DNA of 64,000 bases from Spirosomataceae bacterium TFI 002 (GTDB lineage: Bacteria; Bacteroidota; Bacteroidia; Cytophagales; Spirosomataceae), in assembly GCA_900230115.1 (NCBI GenBank), contig LT907983.1, positions 5,254,774 to 5,318,773 of the forward strand, given 5' to 3'. Shown piece by piece: positions 56,471-64,000 of the stretch (positions are counted from its first letter, which is position 1; every line of letters begins with the position of its first letter). The notes under the pieces were generated by a model. The model saw nothing but the letters and a program-made list of their open reading frames with translations, was not told the DNA's origin and ran no database searches. A program made the translations under genes and the position numbers.

Positions 56471-57757
56471 ATGTTCCAATTATCAGAAAAAACAGAGTTT
56501 ATAACCGAAACCTTTAATCAAGCAAAGAAATATGGTGTGGCACATGCAATGACCACAAACAAGTCGTTCGATGGAAGAACCATTCAAGTACACGGTAGGG
56601 AAAATATTTTTTTAGGAAATTGTGGGTATTTGGGTCTCGCTACGCATGAAAGAATTGTAGAAGCAGCCATAGAAGGCATCAAAAACTACGGTACATTTTT
56701 CTCATCCTCTAGAGTTTTTGCAGGATTAGACTTAAATGAAAAACTTGAAGACAGATGGGAGCAAGTATTTAAAAGGCCTTGTATCGTCTCTCCTAGCACA
56801 ACAATGGGCCACTTCTCTACACTCCCTGTATTGGTTGCCCCCAATGATCTTATTATTTTAGATAAACAGGTTCATATTTCTGTACATACTGCCGCAATGG
56901 TGTGTAAAGGACAAGGAACTGAAGTTACGTCAATTCAGCATAGTAGACTTGACTTTTTGGAGGCTAAAATCTTAGATGCAGGAGATAAATATAACCGAAT
57001 ATGGTACATGGCCGATGGCGTGTTTAGTATGTTTGGAGACCCTTGTCCTGGTCAAGAATTACACGCCCTTATGGATAAATATGACAACTTATACGCCTAT
57101 ATAGATGATTCACACGGTATGAGTTGGGATGGAGAAAATGGTGTAGGTGCATATTTAGGAGCTGTAGACTATCACGAAAAGCTTTTTATGGCATTGTCAA
57201 CAAATAAGGCAACTGCAACTGGTGGAGCAGTTTTAGTATTTCCTAATCAAAAACTAAAAGAAGCCGTTCGTAATTGTGGTAGTACATTGGTTTTCTCTGG
57301 TCCTCAATCACCCGCTTCATTAAATGCTGGTATTGTTGTAGCAGAAATGCACTTAACCAAAGAGTTTAAGGAGCTCCAAGAAAACCTGATGGATAGGATT
57401 CTATTCTTTATTGAAAGAGCAAAAGCTCTCAATATTCCAGTTATTTATGATGACAAAACACCAATTTTCTTTATTGGAACCGGAAGCATTGAGCTAGGAA
57501 TTTTTATGATCAATAAGTTACAAGAGCAAGGATTCTTCGTTGATGGTGCTGGTTACCCAAGTGTTCCAATGAATAATGCTGGGCTTAGGGTAACACTAAC
57601 TAATTACTTGACTTTTGAAGATATTGAGCTTTTTTTACAAACTGTCGCCAAACTTATTCAAGGCTTAGAAATGAAACGCAAATTTAACCACAAGGAAATC
57701 ACAAATGCATTTGAACCCTTAATGAAGCACCGGAACTATGCCGTGGTAAATACTTAA
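56471..57757 (+). CDS. PLP-dependent alpha-oxoamine synthase-like enzyme (428 aa)
   Basis: Fold type I PLP enzyme of the CqsA / KBL / serine palmitoyltransferase group: IFLGNCGYLGLATHERIVEA, FFSSSRVFAGLDLNEKLED, ADGVFSMFGDPCPGQEL, YAYIDDSHGMSWDGENGVGA, and the PLP Lys in LSTNKATATGG. These enzymes condense an amino acid with an acyl-CoA or acyl-ACP. The product here is unknown; a role in sphingolipid-like or sulfonolipid synthesis is plausible. ATG 56471 is used; the upstream 19 residues are not conserved. Confidence 0.82.
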   Translation: MFQLSEKTEFITETFNQAKKYGVAHAMTTNKSFDGRTIQVHGRENIFLGNCGYLGLATHERIVEAAIEGIKNYGTFFSSSRVFAGLDLNEKLEDRWEQVFKRPCIVSPSTTMGHFSTLPVLVAPNDLIILDKQVHISVHTAAMVCKGQGTEVTSIQHSRLDFLEAKILDAGDKYNRIWYMADGVFSMFGDPCPGQELHALMDKYDNLYAYIDDSHGMSWDGENGVGAYLGAVDYHEKLFMALSTNKATATGGAVLVFPNQKLKEAVRNCGSTLVFSGPQSPASLNAGIVVAEMHLTKEFKELQENLMDRILFFIERAKALNIPVIYDDKTPIFFIGTGSIELGIFMINKLQEQGFFVDGAGYPSVPMNNAGLRVTLTNYLTFEDIELFLQTVAKLIQGLEMKRKFNHKEITNAFEPLMKHRNYAVVNT

Positions 57758-57783
57758 ATCCTCACATGTGAAGTAAACAAAAT

Positions 57784-57812
57784 GGGCTCCCAGTTGGCAG
57801 CCCTTTTGTTTT
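57784..57812 (+). terminator. Intrinsic terminator of the oxoamine synthase gene
   Basis: GGGCTcCC and GGcAGCCC pair around AGTT with one mismatch, followed by TTTTGTTTT. It overlaps the 3' end of the convergent VWA-type gene by 2 bases. Confidence 0.65.
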
Positions 57813-59895
57813 AATAAATTCCTTTGTATTTTCTGGCTATCCATTCTATCGCTAAAAGCAAAATTAGCAAGAATAGAACCCAACGAATATTAATTAATTC
57901 TTGAAGGCTTTCTTTATTTAATACTTTTCCTACGGCTTGATTATTTCTCAAATTTTCAAATAATCCACTTGTATTACTTAAGTCATAAAATTGACCACCT
58001 GTATTGTTGCTTAATGTTCGCAGTAAGTCAAAGTCTGCAGTTGTATTTAACATCTCTAGGTTTTTGCTAGTTACGACAAATTGTCCTGTAGTGGCTTCTT
58101 TGTTTCCTAATATTGTTGCAGTTGCAGTATAATTATAAACACCCTCTTTAAGCTTTGAAAGTTCGAAGGCTCCGTTTCCTTCAACTACTTTATAATTAAA
58201 TGTATTTTGATACGACTGTGGTCCTTTAACTTCTAGCGTAACATCCACATCAAAGATTCTCTCTAAAAGGGTATTATATGCTTCGGATTGTATTTTAACG
58301 GTTTCGTCAATATCAAAAGACGCACTAGCAGGATAAACCCTAAGTTTATCTTTGTTTTCTTTTAGTGAAATTAGTTGAACAGTTTTTAAAATTAAGTCGT
58401 CAACATAGTTATGTTCCTTGTTTAGGCTGAATTCTTCCATTCGCCATTTCCATAGTCCCTCACCTGCCAAAACAGCTGTTTTACGAGCTACAGAAGTATT
58501 TATGGCTAATAACGGTCTTTCAGTTTTTAGACTACCTACTCTTTGGACCAATATTTTCTTAGTTCCAGCAAAAGTTTTGTATTCTCCGAATGGAGCAATA
58601 AGAGGTGGCATTTTGTCAAAAACATCTGCAGAAGGTTCTGCAATTTTAAAAAGCTGAAATGCTGGATCTATTGCACCTGTTACTTTATCGGTTTTTGTTC
58701 CATTTGCACTTATACCCATTGCTTCTTGCATTCCATTGAACCTAGAAAGATTTGACAATTCACCTAAAATAAAGAAAGTAGGTTTCCTTTTTGTCAAGAG
58801 TTTTGTAATCAAATCATTTCCAGCATTATAAATATCTGGCAATTGATGTAAGATTAAAATGTCAAATTCTACATTAGCTATTTTCTCCTTATCGTCACTC
58901 TGGAGATTGTATATTTGGACATCGAGGAGTTCATTTTTGCTCAATATCCCACGTAAAGCTTTTAAATCAGGGTGCGGATTAAGTCCCAATACCAGTACTT
59001 TGTCTTTACCATCTACAACCTCAACAATGATAGTTCTGTAATTATTTCCTGTACTCTTTTCACCTGATAGTGGTAGAACTTCAACCCTAAATTGCTTTAA
59101 ACCAGCGACGTTGGCATTTAAAACAAATTCGAATTGCTGATAAAAATCATTTGAAGTAATATCGACAAGCTGTTCTTTTATTACTTTATCGCCATCCTTT
59201 ATCCTCACTTTAGACTGCTTCCCTTTTAGTAAATGGGCCCCAATATCAACTTTGATAGGAAAGTCATTTCCCAAATAGGCTAGCTTATTAGCAATAATTC
59301 CCTTTATAGATAAATCTACTTGTTTGGTAGTATCTCCAAGACCTACAGTATTAATCTCATAATTAAAGTTTTTACTAGTAGGCAGGTACCCTGCATTATT
59401 GATACCATCACTTATCAATACAACCTTAGAAAGGTTTTGGCCTGAAAACTCTTCTTCTATACCCTTAAAAAAGTTACTAAAGTTGGTCTGTTTTTGATCG
59501 TAAACTACACTTTCTTGCGTATCAACCACATTGTCATCTAAATCTCGAAATGCCAATTCAACTTTTTGTCCGTCAAATTCCTCTGAAAGATTGGTAAGTA
59601 AATCTTGTATGAGCGTTTTTCCTTGATCTCCAATTGAATTTATAGAAGTGGACTTATCCAATCCTACAACTACAATAGGTTTTAAAACAGTAACTTCATT
59701 GGTTCTTAAAAGAGGTTTTAGCAATAAGAAAAGTATTGAAAACACAATAATACTCCTCAACACTCCCAATAGAACACGAAGATTTCGTCCTAAATTACTT
59801 GATTTCCAATAGAAGAACAAGCCGTAACCGGCCGCAATCAAGAGGATCAACAGAAAATACCAAGAAGGGTTTTGAAATACTAAGTTGTTATTCAT
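57811..59895 (-). CDS. Membrane-anchored VWA-like protein (694 aa)
   Basis: Two N-terminal hydrophobic helices (~12-30 and ~42-62) are followed by a VWA-like domain (VVVGLDKSTSINSIGDQGKT, DKSTS in place of the usual DxSxS) and KVVLISDGINNAGYL. Later parts are beta-sandwich repeats and a middle alpha/beta segment (FDILILHQLPDIYNAG). A final transmembrane helix (~670-690) anchors the end. Such proteins accompany Bat/MoxR systems in Bacteroidota. It follows fabG by 8 nt. Confidence 0.7.
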   Translation of the reverse strand: MNNNLVFQNPSWYFLLILLIAAGYGLFFYWKSSNLGRNLRVLLGVLRSIIVFSILFLLLKPLLRTNEVTVLKPIVVVGLDKSTSINSIGDQGKTLIQDLLTNLSEEFDGQKVELAFRDLDDNVVDTQESVVYDQKQTNFSNFFKGIEEEFSGQNLSKVVLISDGINNAGYLPTSKNFNYEINTVGLGDTTKQVDLSIKGIIANKLAYLGNDFPIKVDIGAHLLKGKQSKVRIKDGDKVIKEQLVDITSNDFYQQFEFVLNANVAGLKQFRVEVLPLSGEKSTGNNYRTIIVEVVDGKDKVLVLGLNPHPDLKALRGILSKNELLDVQIYNLQSDDKEKIANVEFDILILHQLPDIYNAGNDLITKLLTKRKPTFFILGELSNLSRFNGMQEAMGISANGTKTDKVTGAIDPAFQLFKIAEPSADVFDKMPPLIAPFGEYKTFAGTKKILVQRVGSLKTERPLLAINTSVARKTAVLAGEGLWKWRMEEFSLNKEHNYVDDLILKTVQLISLKENKDKLRVYPASASFDIDETVKIQSEAYNTLLERIFDVDVTLEVKGPQSYQNTFNYKVVEGNGAFELSKLKEGVYNYTATATILGNKEATTGQFVVTSKNLEMLNTTADFDLLRTLSNNTGGQFYDLSNTSGLFENLRNNQAVGKVLNKESLQELINIRWVLFLLILLLAIEWIARKYKGIY

Positions 59896-59903
59896 TGTAG
59901 AGA

Positions 59904-60650
59904 TTACATCACCATACCCCCATCTACCATTAGTACTTGTCCAGTTACGTAAGTAGACATATCAGAGGCTAAAAAAGTACAGCCATTGGCAACATCAGTT
60001 CCTGCCCCTGCTCTTTTTAGCGGAATATTTTTTAACCAAGAATCAAGCTGATTTTGATCTAGTTCACCAGTCATTTCTGTTTCAATAAAACCAGGTGCAA
60101 TTGCATTACAACGTATTCCACGAGCACCAAACTCTTTAGCGATGGACTTTGTAAAACCAATCATTCCAGCTTTAGAGGCGGCATAGTTTGCTTGACCAGC
60201 ATTTCCCATAACTCCAACAACTGAAGTAATATTAATTATAGATCCAGCTCTAGCCTTTAACATTGGTTTAGAAATTGCCTTAACCATATTAAACGCCGAT
60301 TTAAGGTTTATGCGAAGTACATCGTCCCAATCAGCTTCTGACATCCTAAGCATGAGGTTATCCTTAGTGATTCCAGCGTTATTGATTAGAATATCTATTT
60401 TGCCAAAATCAGCAACAACATTTTCTACTAGTTCATTGGCTTGAGCAAAATCAGATGCATCGCTTCTATATCCTTTAACCTTTGTGCCATTTGCAGAAAG
60501 CTCTTTTTCTAAAGCCTCTCCTTTTTCCACACTAGATAGATATGTAAAGGCAACTTGAGCTCCTTGAGCTACAAAAGACTCTGCAATACTTTTTCCAATT
60601 CCACGAGAAGCTCCCGTTATCAAGGCAACTTTGCCAACTAATAAATTCAT
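59904..60650 (-). CDS. fabG: 3-oxoacyl-[acyl-carrier-protein] reductase
   Basis: 248 residues of the short-chain dehydrogenase family: nucleotide site TGASRGIGKSIAESF, NNAG at about 88-91, and the catalytic Tyr-x3-Lys in QANYAASKAGMIGFT. It reduces 3-oxoacyl-ACP in fatty acid synthesis. The start overlaps the rsmI stop (ATGA), and the VWA-like gene follows by 8 nt. Confidence 0.95.
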   Translation of the reverse strand: MNLLVGKVALITGASRGIGKSIAESFVAQGAQVAFTYLSSVEKGEALEKELSANGTKVKGYRSDASDFAQANELVENVVADFGKIDILINNAGITKDNLMLRMSEADWDDVLRINLKSAFNMVKAISKPMLKARAGSIINITSVVGVMGNAGQANYAASKAGMIGFTKSIAKEFGARGIRCNAIAPGFIETEMTGELDQNQLDSWLKNIPLKRAGAGTDVANGCTFLASDMSTYVTGQVLMVDGGMVM

Positions 60651-61330
60651 TTTTTTGTTTTTAAATTAAAGCCTTCAACAATTACTACAAATTCACCCTT
60701 AATGGTAATTTGAGCAAAATTAGCAAGAATTTCGGAGAATGTACCCCTAACAGTTTGTTGATGTAACTTACTTATTTCTCTTGAAATAGATAAACGTCTT
60801 TCTTCACCAAATATGCCTGCAAATTCCTTAATTGTTTTTTCTATTCTATGTGGAGACTCGTAAAAGATCATAGTACGCGGCTCTTCTACCAATGAGTTCA
60901 ATTTGGTCATTCTACCCTTTTTAACTGGTATGAAACCTTCAAATACGAAACTATCCGATGGTAGCCCAGAATTTACTAGTGCGGGAATAAGTGCTGTTGC
61001 TCCAGGTAAACAATCGACTTCAATATCATTTTCTATACACTCTCTCACCACTAGAAACCCAGGATCGGAGATTGCTGGTGTCCCAGCATCACTTATTAAT
61101 GCTATTGACTGACCGTTTTGTAAATCAGAAATAATAGACTTTACAACCTTGTGTTCATTGAAAATATGATAGCTCCTCTGCTTCGTTTGGATTTCAAAAT
61201 GCTTAAGTAATTTACCTGAAGTACGGGTGTCTTCGGCAAGTATATAGTCTACCGATTTCAAGACCTTAATCGCCCTTAATGTAATATCATCGAGGTTGCC
61301 TATCGGAGTAGGTACAACATAAAGTGGCAT
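60647..61330 (-). CDS. rsmI: 16S rRNA (cytidine-2'-O)-methyltransferase
   Basis: 227 residues starting MPLYVVPTPIGNLDDITLRA with LAEDTRTSGKLLKHF, SIALISDAGTPAISDPGFLV and CLPGATALIPALVNSGLPSD, all tetrapyrrole-methylase-fold motifs of RsmI. It forms 2'-O-methylcytidine 1402 in 16S rRNA. The gene is followed by fabG with a 4-base ATGA overlap. Confidence 0.95.
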   Translation of the reverse strand: MPLYVVPTPIGNLDDITLRAIKVLKSVDYILAEDTRTSGKLLKHFEIQTKQRSYHIFNEHKVVKSIISDLQNGQSIALISDAGTPAISDPGFLVVRECIENDIEVDCLPGATALIPALVNSGLPSDSFVFEGFIPVKKGRMTKLNSLVEEPRTMIFYESPHRIEKTIKEFAGIFGEERRLSISREISKLHQQTVRGTFSEILANFAQITIKGEFVVIVEGFNLKTKK

Positions 61331-61419
61331 GAATCTTGAGTTATCGGTTGATAAAGAATGAATTAGCGTTAAATATAGTCATAAAGACCTCTCAAATATA
61401 AAATTTAAAACTCAATAAA

Positions 61420-61557
61420 ATGATTTACTTCTTAGGAATTCTACTTTGCATTGTTCTCTTTTTTGTTTTAAGATTTCACAGTAATCAAGATTTAAGAGCC
61501 CCAAAAGACTACATTACGGGATTGAGAAACAGGCCTAAGTCAGCAAATATGCTCTAG
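61420..61557 (+). CDS. Small membrane peptide A (45 aa)
   Basis: A 45-codon gene: one hydrophobic helix (residues ~2-18, IYFLGILLCIVLFFVL) followed by a basic tail NQDLRAPKDYITGLRNRPKS. The tail is nearly the same as in a second short gene 123 bp downstream, sharing DLRAPK-Y-(x)3-LR-RP-S-N. Conservation of the tail rather than the helix argues for a real protein. Family not recognised; it faces the cytoplasm by the positive-inside rule. Confidence 0.6.
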   Translation: MIYFLGILLCIVLFFVLRFHSNQDLRAPKDYITGLRNRPKSANML

Positions 61558-61679
61558 AACATTTGCTTTCGGGTTTCAATGTGAATAAGTAGTGTATTAT
61601 TTGTTTATACTTTGCTTTGTTCTGAACTAATAGAAATTGAACTTAGGTACTAGTAGTGAAACACTTAACCCTAGAAACA

Positions 61680-61814
61680 ATGACATTAGCTATTTTTTTA
61701 TTATCATTCATAATGATAATCTCCTTGGTAAAATTTGGAACAGATAAAGATCTTCGAGCTCCCAAAGGATACTTGAAATCCTTAAGAAGCAGACCTAGAT
61801 CCTCCAACTTTTAA
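61680..61814 (+). CDS. Small membrane peptide B (44 aa), paralogue of A
   Basis: 44 codons: hydrophobic helix (residues ~2-17, TLAIFLLSFIMIISLV) then KFGTDKDLRAPKGYLKSL and RSRPRSSNF. The tail matches peptide A at most positions while the helices differ. The last 4 bases overlap the convergent pterin dehydratase gene. No family known to me. Confidence 0.6.
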   Translation: MTLAIFLLSFIMIISLVKFGTDKDLRAPKGYLKSLRSRPRSSNF

Positions 61815-62038
61815 ATTAAATCTATTGCAGATGCCAATCGACGGTCTTTGTCAGTAATTGTATTTCCAGCATCGTGTGTATTTAATTCAATTTTAACATT
61901 TGAATAAGTATTGATTAATGTCGGATGGTGGTTTTGTGCTTCAGATAGGAACGCAACTCTTGTCATAAATGCAAAAGCTGCTTGAAAATTGTCAAACTTG
62001 AACTCTTTTACGAGGCTATTATTAATTTCTTTCCACAT
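61811..62038 (-). CDS. 4a-hydroxytetrahydrobiopterin dehydratase (PCD)
   Basis: 75 residues, at the short end for the family, with the active-site set NHHPTLINTYSNVKIELNTHDAGNTIT (His-His-Pro and Thr-His-Asp). It recycles pterin cofactor formed by aromatic amino acid hydroxylases; no such hydroxylase is in this window. A -7 box TAACTTTG lies 23 nt upstream. Confidence 0.88.
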   Translation of the reverse strand: MWKEINNSLVKEFKFDNFQAAFAFMTRVAFLSEAQNHHPTLINTYSNVKIELNTHDAGNTITDKDRRLASAIDLI

Positions 62039-62060
62039 TTTTTTTCTCTCTTTATTTAAT

Positions 62061-62068
62061 CAAAGTTA
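62061..62068 (-). promoter_or_regulatory. -7 box of the pterin dehydratase promoter
   Basis: TAACTTTG on the minus strand fits TAnnTTTG; no clear -33 element at 19 nt. Confidence 0.45.
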
Positions 62069-62173
62069 AGCATAAGAGCTTGGTAAAGAATTGTTTTGCG
62101 ACTTTAATTGCTTGAAAAATTGAAGCTGCAAATTGGATTTTCCATTTATTTTAAAAATATCTTCGTCGAATTG

Positions 62174-62205
62174 CTTGACTTCTATCAAAACAACAAATAC
62201 CTTTG
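62174..62205 (+). promoter_or_regulatory. Promoter of tRNA-Ser
   Basis: CTTG, 20 nt, then TACCTTTG, 38 nt before the tRNA 5' end; a near match to TTTG-N19-TAnnTTTG. Confidence 0.6.
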
Positions 62206-62242
62206 CATTCGCTTTCAGAGAAATCTAAAGCACTTTACGACT

Positions 62243-62327
62243 AGAGAGATGGCAGAGCGGTCGAATGCGGTGGTCTTGAAAACCATTGACTGTCAAAGGT
62301 CCGGGGGTTCGAATCCCTCTCTCTCTG
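62243..62327 (+). tRNA. tRNA-Ser (anticodon TGA)
   Basis: An 85-nt class II tRNA: acceptor AGAGAGA with TCTCTCT, discriminator G, anticodon arm GTGGT-CTTGAAA-ACCAT, a long variable arm, and T-arm GGGGGTTCGAATCCCTC. CCA is not fully encoded. A terminator follows within 10 nt. Confidence 0.95.
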
Positions 62328-62334
62328 CAAGTAC

Positions 62335-62375
62335 AAAGCCTAACTACTTTATTACTAAAGAGTTAGGCTTTTTCT
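62335..62375 (+). terminator. Intrinsic terminator after tRNA-Ser
   Basis: AAAGCCTAACT and AGTTAGGCTTT pair around 15 nt and are followed by a T-rich tail. Confidence 0.8.
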
Positions 62376-62773
62376 TTTGTATCTTAGCCCGTATTTAGCC
62401 CTGAATTCGAACTCGAAAAATTTACTTTGAAGTTTGTTCGGTATTGAACAGCTAAACATAAACAATCTATTTTTCTTCTTAGTCTTAGCTGTTTTCAGTT
62501 GCGGTATTCTAAATCAATTTGACCCATTTAGTTTCTTTTTAGCTGCTCTCTAGGCTTTAATATCCAATTGCAAGCCATTTCATATCAAGACTAACTAAAC
62601 CTCTCCTACCCCTTTGCGATTCAATGTCCTATAAATAAAAGGTAGTTCTGGTTTTAAAGTACAATATCCACTCAACAGCTTCTCAATGTTTGTAGAAGAG
62701 GCATAGTTCGAAAATCGCTAAGCATATGTTTTGAATCCCTTGCCCTGAGCTTGGTCAATGGTTAATTCAAGTG
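62376..62773. other. Non-coding region left of the CRISPR array
   Basis: About 400 bp with no credible open frame, no tRNA-Ser fragment and no cas gene. It abuts the degenerate repeat, so it is more likely the trailer side than the leader side. Confidence 0.5.
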
Positions 62774-64000
62774 AATTGCCAACGCGGTCTACTGATGGGG
62801 TGGTTTGGAGAATGGCCTGACAGAGTCGTCGCCAACACACTATTTGTCCTAATTCAATGCTTACTGAAGGGGTGGTTTGGAGAAAACTTAAAAAACTAAA
62901 ACAATGCCAACATCGTCCTAATTCAATGCTTACTGAAGGGGTGGTTTGGAGAATACTAATGATAAATTCGTAAAATATATCGTCCTAATTCAATGCTTAC
63001 TGAAGGGGTGGTTTGGAGTCCCTGTGGGCGTCGAGGGTGGCTTTAAAATGTCCTAATTCAATGCTTACTGAAGGGGTGGTTTGGAGGTGATGCAGCTGTT
63101 CTTACCGTCACTTGCGTCCTAATTCAATGCTTACTGAAGGGGTGGTTTGGAGACTTTTAAAAATCCTAATCTGTTACGTTTACTTATGTCCTAATTCAAT
63201 GCTTACTGAAGGGGTGGTTTGGAGTTTTTTGTAATCTCTATCTCATCTTGCACTGTCCTAATTCAATGCTTACTGAAGGGGTGGTTTGGAGTCCTTCACA
63301 AGAGGTAATCCTCCATCCGATTCGTCCTAATTCAATGCTTACTGAAGGGGTGGTTTGGAGAGCGGAAATTATTTCTGCTGGAGCACTGTCTCTACGTCCT
63401 AATTCAATGCTTACTGAAGGGGTGGTTTGGAGGTTACTGCACTTTCGCAAGAGACAATATCAGTGCTGTCCTAATTCAATGCTTACTGAAGGGGTGGTTT
63501 GGAGACTACATTCACGAAACTACAGAACACCTTATTAACAGCGTCCTAATTCAATGCTTACTGAAGGGGTGGTTTGGAGTATGGATAATCAAACTCAGAT
63601 TATATCTATGTCCTAATTCAATGCTTACTGAAGGGGTGGTTTGGAGAATGTTAGTAAAAGTGTTAATTACATTAATTCTGTCCTAATTCAATGCTTACTG
63701 AAGGGGTGGCTTGGAGTTGGAAAAAATCTTTAGGAAGTGTTTTATTAACGTCCTAATTCAATGCTTACTGAAGGGGTGGCTTGGAGTCATGATCAACGAC
63801 CCCTGCAAAACAGATACTCTGTTTCGTCCTAATTCAATGCTTACTGAAGGGGTGGCTTGGAGTTTCGTGCTCAGAGGAATGTCCTCTTGATATTTTGTCC
63901 TAATTCAATGCTTACTGAAGGGGTGGCTTGGAGAAAGAATAAAAAAATAATTAACACAAATGAAAGAGTCCTAATTCAATGCTTACTGAAGGGGTGGCTT
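62774..64000 (-). CRISPR. CRISPR array, 37-nt repeats, runs off the right edge
   Basis: Seventeen 37-nt repeats start at 62846, 62915, 62982, 63050, 63116, 63188, 63255, 63324, 63396, 63468, 63543, 63610, 63680, 63750, 63826, 63897 and 63968 (cut at 33 nt by the window edge). Spacers are all different and 29-39 nt long. A degenerate repeat at 62774-62810 keeps only its last about 20 bases. The first twelve full repeats have T at repeat position 31 and the last five have C. Read as the minus strand, the repeat folds TTCAGT-AAGC-ATTGAA with one G-U pair; the plus-strand form has an A-C mismatch, so minus-strand transcription is favoured. The subtype is not determined; no cas genes are in the window. 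Confidence 0.97.

Noticed and set aside
62108-62398. 96-codon open frame
   Set aside because: It runs through the whole tRNA-Ser gene and its terminator and has no protein-like features.
63238-63538. Two open frames inside the CRISPR array with a repeated PNSMLTEGVVW motif
   Set aside because: The repeat has no stop in these frames, and the peptide repeats are just the translated 37-nt repeat separated by spacers.

Overview
The window is AT-rich chromosomal DNA from a member of the Bacteroidota, most likely a Cytophagales-type environmental bacterium. The evidence is a short 287-residue primary sigma factor, a type IX-secretion-like C-terminus, long TPR proteins, DUF4403 and DUF2911 proteins, an S16 protein with an Ala/Glu-rich tail, and repeated matches to the Bacteroidota promoter consensus TTTG-N19-TAnnTTTG ahead of tRNA genes. 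No gene gives a species-level identity.

Region 1 (1-12.4 kb) is accessory. It opens with a three-gene DNA-modification and probable phage-defence cassette: an SF2/SNF2-type helicase cut by the window edge, a 1303-residue Eco57I-type adenine methyltransferase, and an SMC/RecF-like ATPase. Two unknown genes follow (an acidic soluble protein and a four-helix membrane protein). Then come a tRNA 3'-end fragment, a uracil-DNA-glycosylase-fold protein, a stand-alone caspase/CHAT-like protease and a tyrosine integrase broken by one extra base in an A6 run. The integrase lies 45 bp downstream of tRNA-Leu(GAG), so tRNA-Leu is the probable insertion site.

Region 2 (12.4-62.3 kb) is mostly ordinary core genome. 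It holds replication genes (dnaB, holA, gyrA), RNA modification and translation genes (rlmD, trmB, rpsO, rpsP-rimM-trmD, rsmI, rnpB), RNA decay (pnp), transcription (rpoD), and metabolism (menD, folC, gapA, dapD, fabG, dCMP deaminase, pterin dehydratase). Envelope genes include an LptF/G permease, an M61 peptidase, and a TPR / outer-membrane barrel / HU-SPOR / TonB-like run at 35-41.7 kb. There are four tRNA genes (Leu, Lys, Met, Ser) with recognisable promoters. Small items include two paralogous 44-45-residue membrane peptides at 61.4-61.8 kb, an XRE regulator with a small membrane protein, and a probable terminator or small RNA at 46.25 kb.

Region 3 (62.4-64 kb) is a CRISPR array that runs off the right edge. 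It has seventeen 37-nt repeats plus one degenerate repeat at its left end. Repeat structure, the position of the degenerate repeat and a repeat polymorphism all suggest transcription leftward from a leader beyond the window. No cas gene is visible here.
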